Below the pieces are notes generated by a model that had not been told where the DNA came from, did not search any database, and saw only the letters and a list, made by a program, of their open reading frames with translations. From Anaeramoeba flamelloides (taxonomy: Eukaryota; Metamonada; Anaeramoebidae), in NCBI GenBank assembly GCA_027625915.1, contig JANTQA010000015.1:9453001-9517000 (forward strand): a stretch of DNA of 64,000 nucleotides, given 5' to 3'. Position 1 is the stretch's first letter. Each line of letters starts with the position of its first letter. The position numbers were made by a program, and so were the translations under genes. Of this stretch, positions 58,501 through 64,000 are shown one piece after another.

Positions 58501-61500
58501 ACTGAATTTAACAATTTTAAAAAAGTTTTCCGAATATCATTTTGTTTTGATGGTTGGAAAAATACTTGAAATAATAAAGATTTGAAAAATTTTTCATTCT
58601 GAACGATTGTTAATGTTATTTTGGCTTCATCAAATAATTTATAAATTATATTCAAAAGTGGAAGAATATTATTAATTGAAAATTGATAATTGTATTTTGA
58701 TAATTCTAAATTTGAATAATTATTTAACTTTTTACGAAGATAAAAAAGATCTCTTAAAATTAATTTATTTTTTTCAAAATTTCCTGGTTTTGCTTTTAAT
58801 AATGTAATTAATAATTTTGTTACAACACTTGAAAAAGATTCTTGATTTAAGAAATAATCAATTAAGAATTGAATAATATGAATTTCATTTTCTTCCAATT
58901 CTTCATTATCTATATTTAAATCATCAATATTTATTTTTATATTTAATAATTCATAATGGAATTGATTATAACTTTTTATTAAATGATTTAAAAAGGAAAA
59001 AACATTAACTATTGATAATTCTTTTTGATGTATTAAATTAATTACTTTTCTTTTTTGATCATTTAATTTTTTTATTTCTTTTTCCATTTCTAATTTTTTT
59101 TCTTTTTCTTTTTCTTTTTCAATTTCTTTTTCATTTTCTTTTTCAATTTCTTTTTCAGTTTCTTTTTCTTTCTCAATTTCTTTTTCTTTTTCAATTTCTT
59201 TTTCTTTTTCAATTTCTTTCTCAGTTTTTTTTACAATTCCTTTTTCTTTTTCGTTTAATGCATCTTCTTTAATTAATTCTTCAATTTTATTATTTAATTC
59301 TTTTTTTTCTTTTCTTAATTTTATTAGACTTATTAATTCGATTTTTAATTGATTTATTATTTTTAATATTATAATTGAAATTTCGTTTTCTTTTTTTAAT
59401 TGTTCTTTATTTTTCTCATCTTTTTCATTTTCTATTTGATTTTCAATATCTTGATTAATAAATTGTAAAGTTTTTTTTTTTATATTAGTATTTAATTTAA
59501 TAAAAGCATTTTTTTGATTTGAAGAAAATTCAACTTTACAAACATTTTGAATTGCTTTTAAAAAAACTTCTTTATCTCTCGCAATTAATCTAGAATATTT
59601 TTTATTAAAAGCTATTAAATCCATTTTTTGTTTGGATAAATCCTGATGCTTTTCATTAGATGATAATACGATTTTTAAAGATTTACTAATTTCTTGTTCC
59701 ATTGATTTTTGAAGTATTTTTTTATTTTCAATAATATTTCTAATTATTGAATTGGTTAAACAAGTTTTGCCCATAAAGGTCTGTTCATCAGATTTAAATA
59801 ATAATCCTGTAATAGTATCAATTCCTTTCAAATCAATAAATAATTTTGACATTTCAACAGTATTTGTTAATTTTACAAATAATTGTAAAATGATTTGTAA
59901 ACAATTAGTATTCTTTTCAAAGTCTTTATTTTCTTTCGTATTTTCATTGCTATTGGAATAAAGATTGATTTGTGAATCAAAGATTTTTAAAAGATTTGTT
60001 AATAACTCGGTTTTATTAATTTCTAAAATATCTTTATTTATTTTGTCTACCAATAATTTTTTTTTTTTCGAGATTTTTATTAATTCAAGAAAAGTCAAGA
60101 TCGAATCAAGAGATATTAAGGCAATTATAAACCAAGAAGGAATATTATTATCTATTGTTTGAATAATATAAATATTATTTAAATAATAATTAATTATTTT
60201 CATTAATGTTGAAATAATATTATTACCAATGGCAATTGTTAAAATCATTTCTCGAATTTTTTGTTTTTTATTTTTATTTTCTAATTTTAATTGTGCCTCT
60301 CTTTGATTTAAATGTTTTGATTTATTTTTTGTTAAACCTTCACGATCAATTTCAAATAAATTAATCAATAATGATAATATTCGAATCAAAGAAAAGGTTT
60401 TTTTCTCAAACTTTAATATAATATTTTCCTTTTCCTTAGCTTGTTTTTCTAATTCTGATTTTTTATTTTCATTATTTTGTTCCTTATTATTAATATTTAT
60501 ATGTTCAATAATTTTATCAAAATTATTTTTAATTCTGTTATGAATTTCATCAACAATTAAATGAATTTTTATTTCTGGTTCTTTCTGTCTTTCAATTAAA
60601 TTAAAGATAGTTTCACAAATATCTGATTCAATTTCACTAGTTCTTTTTTCAATTAATTCTAATAAATAAAAAATTTTATTTTGTTCAATATTTTTATAAA
60701 AATCTTTCATTTCTTGAATTTTTTCATTTCTTTCCTTCTTTTTCAATTCTTCTTGTTTTTTTTTTAATTCTTCCTGTTTAATTTGTTCTTCACTTTTTGT
60801 AACTTCAATATTAAATAAATTATTATTCTCTCCACCAGTCCCTGTTCCTCCTTCCATTTCTAAAATGGATAATCTAATAGCTTCTTCAAGCCCACCATCG
60901 GTGTTTTGTTGTTGAAATGCTTGTGGGTTATTTAAAATCCAATCGGTTGCGTCTTCAATACTTTCCCCACCGACATTTCTTAATGCCAATTCCGCTTGTT
61001 CCCTAATAAATCCCATCTCTACCATCATATTAAGAATCTGTTGATTGACAACAACATCCTGTGGCCTTGTTCTAAATGTATTAAAGCTACGAATATTTGG
61101 TAACCCAAACGTTTGCTGTGTGTTTTTACTTTGTTCCTCCATTACTTTACTCATTTGTTCAATTTTTGTTTGATCGCTGCCAATTGCACCATAATCACAA
61201 ATGAAGATCAAGTTTTTCAAATTTTCAGAACTAATTATTTGTGAATTTTTTAATAATTCTTCGTTATTCCATAATTTTTTAATAATAGTGTTAGTCGCTT
61301 CCATAAGTAAATCAGTGAAAAAAAATGTTCCATTGAAACCTTTAGTTTCTTCTTCTTCATCATTGAATTTATAGTCCTTTAAAGCTATAGTTGCATGAGA
61401 TGAAAAAAAAACTTCATGATTAATTAATTTTATAATTAATTTTAAAAATAAATTTAAATTATAACTTTGACATTCCTGTTTAAATAATAATTTTTCGTTT

Positions 61501-64000
61501 TCCAATTTTTCATTTTTATTTGGATTTTCAATTTCATTTTTTTTTTTGTTGTGAAAATCTAAAATATCATTTATTAAATTAAATAATTTTGTTATTGAGC
61601 CATCATGTTGTAATTGGGTTAATAATAATGTATTTAAACATTTGTCTTTAGAATAATTTGTACTATCTAATTGAATAAATAAATAATTGATAAAATCATT
61701 TATTACCAAAGAAGGTAAGAATTTAAATTCATCTGTTGTTCCTAAGATCGTTATTAATTCTAATTCATTTAACAAGGTATTTGATAGAATTTTACATAAT
61801 TCATATGTTTGCTTTGAAGGGTGTAGGTTTTTTTTTTGATCAGATTCTTTTTCTTTTTTTGAATAAAATCCCGAATATTTATTTTTTGAATTTTTATTAT
61901 CGATAAAGGAACTTAAAATTGCTCTATTTATTTCATTAAATAAGAAATCAACTGAAGAAATAATTTTTTTTAAATTATATTGAAATTTTTGGTTTTTTTT
62001 TTCTTCTGTTTCCTTTATTTTTTCTTTCTCTTTCTCTTTTTCTTTCTTATTTTCTTTCTCTTTTTCTTTCTCTTGTTCTTGTTCTTGTTCTTGTTCTTGT
62101 TCCTTCTCTTTTTCAATTTTATTTGTTTGTTCTTCTTCTTTCATAATTTTGTTTTCTTTAAACTTTTTAATCATCAATTCGTTATTTTTTTCTTTGGTGA
62201 TAAGTTTTAGAGCTTTGATCTTCAAATTACTAAATATATTGCAAAGTTTAAAAGAATTTTCAGTGCTCCATTCATTTAATAAAGCAGTGGTCGAATTTTC
62301 AATTAAACTTTGATTGATAGCTAATTTTATTAATTCACCAAGTAAATCATTAAACTTCATAATAATTTTAAGATTTCCAGTGTTTGAAAATAATTCATTA
62401 ACTCCTAATTCATTAATTTTTTCAAGCTCAACAACCATTGAATCAATTAATTGAGAAGATACTTTCGGATTACTTTTTTTGGAAATAATGACAAATAAGT
62501 TTTTAATGATTCTAAAGAGAAAGGAATTATATTTCTTTGAAATTTCATTTTTTGGATGAAAAGTTAAAATTTTCATTAGCTTTTTAATACCTTCAAGATC
62601 AATAAATTTATTAATATTTAATGGTTCAACAAAAAATGATTCGAGAAATAATAAAATTAAATTGAGTGGTGTTGCACGGTTTTTTTGCATTTGTAATTTT
62701 AATTGCTTTTTCTTTTCCTTTTCCTTTTGCTCTTTGTCTTGTTCTTCTTCTTCTTCTTCTACTTCTTGTTCTTGTTTTTTTTCTTGTTTTTTTTCTTGTT
62801 CATTTTTTTTATTTAAATCTTTTTCAATAATATTAAAGATAGTTGTGAAAATATTATCACGTAGTTTTGGAATTTGTGAAGTAATCTGTGTTATAATTTT
62901 ACCAATTGTGTGAATATTAATTAAAAAACAATACATATAGTGCTTTTTCGAAAAATAATTTAAATAATAAATTGTAATTTCGCTTTGGAATACTATTTCT
63001 CTCCCTTCTGTTGTTTTACAAAAGGAATATATTATATAAGGTATTAATCTTAATCCAGTTGTTGAAATTGGGCATTTGTTTTTTATTAAATTCAGAAAAT
63101 CTTGGAATATTGAAGTGTTTTCAATTAATTGTGGAATAATATTTGTAAATTTATTTAAAATAATATTTAAGAATTCAATAAGTGAATCAAATAATCTAAT
63201 AGAATAAAAACATAAATCAACGTTTTGAAGTAATTTACTAATCATTTTTATGCAATTTATCTGCTGAATTAACTCTTCAAAATTTGGTGTGAAATTTCTA
63301 GATAAAGTGTGAAGTAAATTAAAACTATTAGCTAAAAAAGTTACACATTCATATGGTAGAATTTTTACTTTTTCATTTATATTTTCTTCCTTTTCTTTGT
63401 TTTGTTCTTGTTCCTTTTCTGTTTCTTTTTCTTTTTCTTTTTCATTTTCTTTTTCTTTTTCTTTTTCTTTTTCTTTTTCTTTTTCTTTTTTTTGTTCTTG
63501 TTCTTTTTCCTGTTCTGGTTCTTTTTCCTGTTCTTGTTCTTGTTCTTGTTCTTTTTCTTGTTCTTCATTTTTTTCATCTTTTTTATTTTCTTTTAAATTT
63601 TTATTAGCACCACCATCTACTTTTATCAAACAATCAACATCATTTATTAGTCTAATGATTAAATCAGACCAAAAAGTTGTTTGGGAAATATATTGGAAAA
63701 TGTCTGTCTGTGTTCTCATTAAAAGTAATAATATTCCTGTAATTTTGGTTAAAAATCCATAATTTTTAAATTCAGAATCACAAATAATAGGAACAAATAA
63801 TTCAACCCAATTCAAAATATTTAGTCCATTTAAAGATTTTCTTCCGAACGATGTATTATAAATTTTATGGACAAAATTAATTATACTTTCTAAAAATTTT
63901 ATTCCATATTTTTTATCAATTTGTTTTTTTTCCTTAATCTTTGTAAGTGAAATTCTAATAATTCCGGAAATTGTATTTGATGTTAATAAACCTGAAACTT
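52575..64000 (-). CDS. HUWE1: HUWE1/Tom1-type HECT E3 ubiquitin ligase (5' end beyond the window)
   Basis: One uninterrupted frame of about 3,808 codons, reading in from the right edge to TAA at 52575; the N-terminus is outside. Order as in HUWE1 (4,374 residues): armadillo-like helical N-terminal region; UBA (ILNMMVEMGFIREQAELALR, about 61045-60920) followed at once by a UIM-like helix (GLEEAIRLSILEME). Next come an acidic DDDSDDD patch near 57700 and three ubiquitin-binding UBM/DUF4414 motifs (ELLNELPEELRLEIL, VLTELPEEIRMEVI, FLSQLPQDILNEVL; 56880-55950) with a related pair near 55880. The C-terminal HECT domain (about 53720-52578) has FSGEPGIDAGGVTRDW, GKAIHDHI and the catalytic Cys of LPTSHTCFLQLDLP (TGC, 52676-52674). 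No WWE domain was recognised. Many Lys/Glu repeats lie in linkers; an SRSPSPTR patch lies near 57370. Nuclear/cytosolic ubiquitylation is the family role. Confidence 0.93.
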   Translation of the reverse strand, partial: VSGLLTSNTISGIIRISLTKIKEKKQIDKKYGIKFLESIINFVHKIYNTSFGRKSLNGLNILNWVELFVPIICDSEFKNYGFLTKITGILLLLMRTQTDIFQYISQTTFWSDLIIRLINDVDCLIKVDGGANKNLKENKKDEKNEEQEKEQEQEQEQEKEPEQEKEQEQKKEKEKEKEKEKEKENEKEKEKETEKEQEQNKEKEENINEKVKILPYECVTFLANSFNLLHTLSRNFTPNFEELIQQINCIKMISKLLQNVDLCFYSIRLFDSLIEFLNIILNKFTNIIPQLIENTSIFQDFLNLIKNKCPISTTGLRLIPYIIYSFCKTTEGREIVFQSEITIYYLNYFSKKHYMYCFLINIHTIGKIITQITSQIPKLRDNIFTTIFNIIEKDLNKKNEQEKKQEKKQEQEVEEEEEEQDKEQKEKEKKKQLKLQMQKNRATPLNLILLFLESFFVEPLNINKFIDLEGIKKLMKILTFHPKNEISKKYNSFLFRIIKNLFVIISKKSNPKVSSQLIDSMVVELEKINELGVNELFSNTGNLKIIMKFNDLLGELIKLAINQSLIENSTTALLNEWSTENSFKLCNIFSNLKIKALKLITKEKNNELMIKKFKENKIMKEEEQTNKIEKEKEQEQEQEQEQEKEKEKENKKEKEKEKEKIKETEEKKNQKFQYNLKKIISSVDFLFNEINRAILSSFIDNKNSKNKYSGFYSKKEKESDQKKNLHPSKQTYELCKILSNTLLNELELITILGTTDEFKFLPSLVINDFINYLFIQLDSTNYSKDKCLNTLLLTQLQHDGSITKLFNLINDILDFHNKKKNEIENPNKNEKLENEKLLFKQECQSYNLNLFLKLIIKLINHEVFFSSHATIALKDYKFNDEEEETKGFNGTFFFTDLLMEATNTIIKKLWNNEELLKNSQIISSENLKNLIFICDYGAIGSDQTKIEQMSKVMEEQSKNTQQTFGLPNIRSFNTFRTRPQDVVVNQQILNMMVEMGFIREQAELALRNVGGESIEDATDWILNNPQAFQQQNTDGGLEEAIRLSILEMEGGTGTGGENNNLFNIEVTKSEEQIKQEELKKKQEELKKKERNEKIQEMKDFYKNIEQNKIFYLLELIEKRTSEIESDICETIFNLIERQKEPEIKIHLIVDEIHNRIKNNFDKIIEHININNKEQNNENKKSELEKQAKEKENIILKFEKKTFSLIRILSLLINLFEIDREGLTKNKSKHLNQREAQLKLENKNKKQKIREMILTIAIGNNIISTLMKIINYYLNNIYIIQTIDNNIPSWFIIALISLDSILTFLELIKISKKKKLLVDKINKDILEINKTELLTNLLKIFDSQINLYSNSNENTKENKDFEKNTNCLQIILQLFVKLTNTVEMSKLFIDLKGIDTITGLLFKSDEQTFMGKTCLTNSIIRNIIENKKILQKSMEQEISKSLKIVLSSNEKHQDLSKQKMDLIAFNKKYSRLIARDKEVFLKAIQNVCKVEFSSNQKNAFIKLNTNIKKKTLQFINQDIENQIENEKDEKNKEQLKKENEISIIILKIINQLKIELISLIKLRKEKKELNNKIEELIKEDALNEKEKGIVKKTEKEIEKEKEIEKEKEIEKEKETEKEIEKENEKEIEKEKEKEKKLEMEKEIKKLNDQKRKVINLIHQKELSIVNVFSFLNHLIKSYNQFHYELLNIKINIDDLNIDNEELEENEIHIIQFLIDYFLNQESFSSVVTKLLITLLKAKPGNFEKNKLILRDLFYLRKKLNNYSNLELSKYNYQFSINNILPLLNIIYKLFDEAKITLTIVQNEKFFKSLLFQVFFQPSKQNDIRKTFLKLLNSVKAIFNEIKKENKENQFINFTNLIEQILKLLEILTFVKNSHFFDLLIKVKEYHEKTFGNKTVQKEEEEEKKTEKEKENEKEKGILKETEKETEKGKEKDEGKKEKDIEMEKDIEIATFINSLREPMEEFLSGIIEGRIDVDAELEKLLEPFTSDLGMNINELANRQKVILLNEDKRIKSALIANYKEELPIIHSYFTDKFKMNFLFEKKKKKNKEKNDQDGCVKDQVEKSTLDTILIQDQLTNRQRQEEENSYLLHSYSDDDLYGSGDDSDDDSDDDPLTLLLSSNRNRVFSERNQRNIETERYLRERILNTERQLRRNNFTGGQSQFVQLQIENDLHRLERIIRENNSYARRNANNTRRPYGRLGSRYLSHPRSRSPSPTRIQQRRNINDSTWFEQIWLGGLFSRNVFTNRPNMINYGQNQNRYFNNSFEQGIPTDPILSEIASSEQESIRDSLVEISFPNLLLTKETKPQKEEKPETKTKTENNQEIKNEKDQEITQQQSQEQNEQIPNLDNLISSFIQNNQQTDNQNSVNVNTTTNTNMGGLDTELLNELPEELRLEILTEQFRAQQNIFQNMQTTENQNQNETETEKETGKEKENETEKEKENQNQNEEQTEKEKETENQNEKEKETEKETDKEKEIEKETEKEKEKATEKEKETEKEKEKEKEKETDKEKETEKEKETETEKEKGKETETKNEKEKETETQTETENNQENKNEKKQETTEELLFGQYRRQDLEGLDIDVLTELPEEIRMEVIRDHLRQHPIRREQNTSTTTNQTSTTTTTNSNTNENDNNNQENTNNQNTENNTNENENQNENENQTQEQTERELFLSQLPQDILNEVLESEQRQGNQNQQQPRGNEMDAGTFVATLPQDIRNEVYLTMPEEVIVTLPPNLMNEARAVRDRNRYNQYNNYRLGRQGREGYYGMETFSVLKTLKDNLKIKSKELTQFMEKSQKKYSQNEPIYDQESILLLIELIVFFSNKKYLKYKEQKLNNQEQWGQRNPQYALQIQSLGKKKLSNIFISISKHPIVMKMLLHNLQNILIEKNLGNFNPITFYEKEDIEIEKEKEKEKEKGNVNEKETKKGKEKETETEKEKEMEKEKLKVLIPSEIKNYYLSTLIFLAKLPQVKEYYLFEKIDEKVNKESKEVKIQQLSQFSVLIGLLEKESWKNNVKSNIIEKLLTLLLILLSHDEEETQKDKEKKKEEKETEENIPPYVPSSSLKSLVNILLKKDLNEITFKKANELIELLSKNINNQIILKETLIEVSKNYGEKSIKNIKIILEEINKVLKEKEIELKESERAKEKEKEEKKEENEKENETDKEKEKEKEKENEKEEEEEKQEEEKEKLSKKNIQEIKFGNINLLRMIKTLSLVLERCGINFEEKNEIYNNLLIEKLWDYLNVCFINTWKIQSIKISIDELNKEKNKGSKQKNNETGNSVMGRAQRRIRNNFEQINNWGEIHVPFTHHEEDENELHFLDNNLRRGSRYMIPTGNETDNGTISASIVEYLQQLLPLYETYLIIKSPKIRLLVDTQLNEEEIKQYFEENELTDKINLKLFIEYWNTINNHQSLLNLLIRENNQLLKTSFKLLLNTPKLLSFENKLSYFRTELHSRFEDRQRYQNIRLTVRRDHVLDDSYHQLRHRTNEELLGSLKVTFSGEPGIDAGGVTRDWYHTLSKAMFNPSYALFTRSEKKNIYQPNRFSYINLDHLEYFKFIGKIMGKAIHDHINLEAYFTRSFYKHILGMPVTYHDMEELDHMYYKSILYILENNNAEQLQLYFSADFDDLGEKKVVDLVPNGSKILVNDQNKQEYIKLICSLKMTKSIKQQIDFFLKGFYELIPKDLISIFNEKDLELLISGLPEIDIEDLKNNTRYKGYEETDEHVKWFWEIVTEFTHEERAKLLQFVTGTSNVPLEGFGGLRGMNGLQKLQIHRSPNIDRLPTSHTCFLQLDLPCYKSKEIMKDRLSFAINETKGFGFV

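Overview
The window looks like nuclear DNA of a very AT-rich unicellular eukaryote. The genes are eukaryotic (THO complex, Furry, Mahogunin-type RING, HUWE1-type HECT), have spliceosomal introns (one with a TACTAAT branch motif), and carry long Lys/Glu, Asn and Asp repeats. Every gene whose 3' end is visible stops with TAA. An amoeboid protist such as Anaeramoeba or a dictyostelid-like amoebozoan would fit, but this is inference from composition and repeat style only. No rRNA, tRNA, CRISPR array or LTR/virus-like element was recognised.

Layout. 0-6.4 kb: a THOC5 homologue on the minus strand (1816-3858), flanked by small repeats and a 1.3 kb fold-back element. 6.4-10.1 kb: a two-exon coiled-coil gene (+) whose 2.3 kb intron is packed with repeats. 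10.1-14.2 kb: a repeat island. 14.2-28.4 kb: a giant Furry (FRY/Tao3/Mor2) family gene (+), with a 3.7 kb intron holding transposon-like insertions and frame changes that all fall in A-homopolymers. 28.4-30.4 kb: LINE debris. 30.4-39.0 kb: a three-exon HSPA12/Hsp70-like gene (+) with a 6.6 kb first intron containing a LINE fragment, a 1.3 kb inverted-repeat element and a fold-back element. 39-43.9 kb: repeats. 43.95-45.25 kb: a Mahogunin/LOG2-type RING ubiquitin ligase (+). 45.3-52.5 kb: nested repeats and LINE pieces. 52.6 kb to the right edge: a HUWE1/Tom1-type HECT ligase (-), open for 11.4 kb and continuing beyond the window.

The genes do not form an obvious pathway, apart from two ubiquitin ligases lying convergently about 7 kb apart. 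The distinctive feature is the repeat landscape: about a dozen families of short non-autonomous inverted-repeat elements plus one degraded LINE family, nested in each other in an order that can be read from the sequence. These elements fill the introns, yet exon phases still match exactly across the three introns of 2.3 to 6.6 kb and the one 150-base intron.
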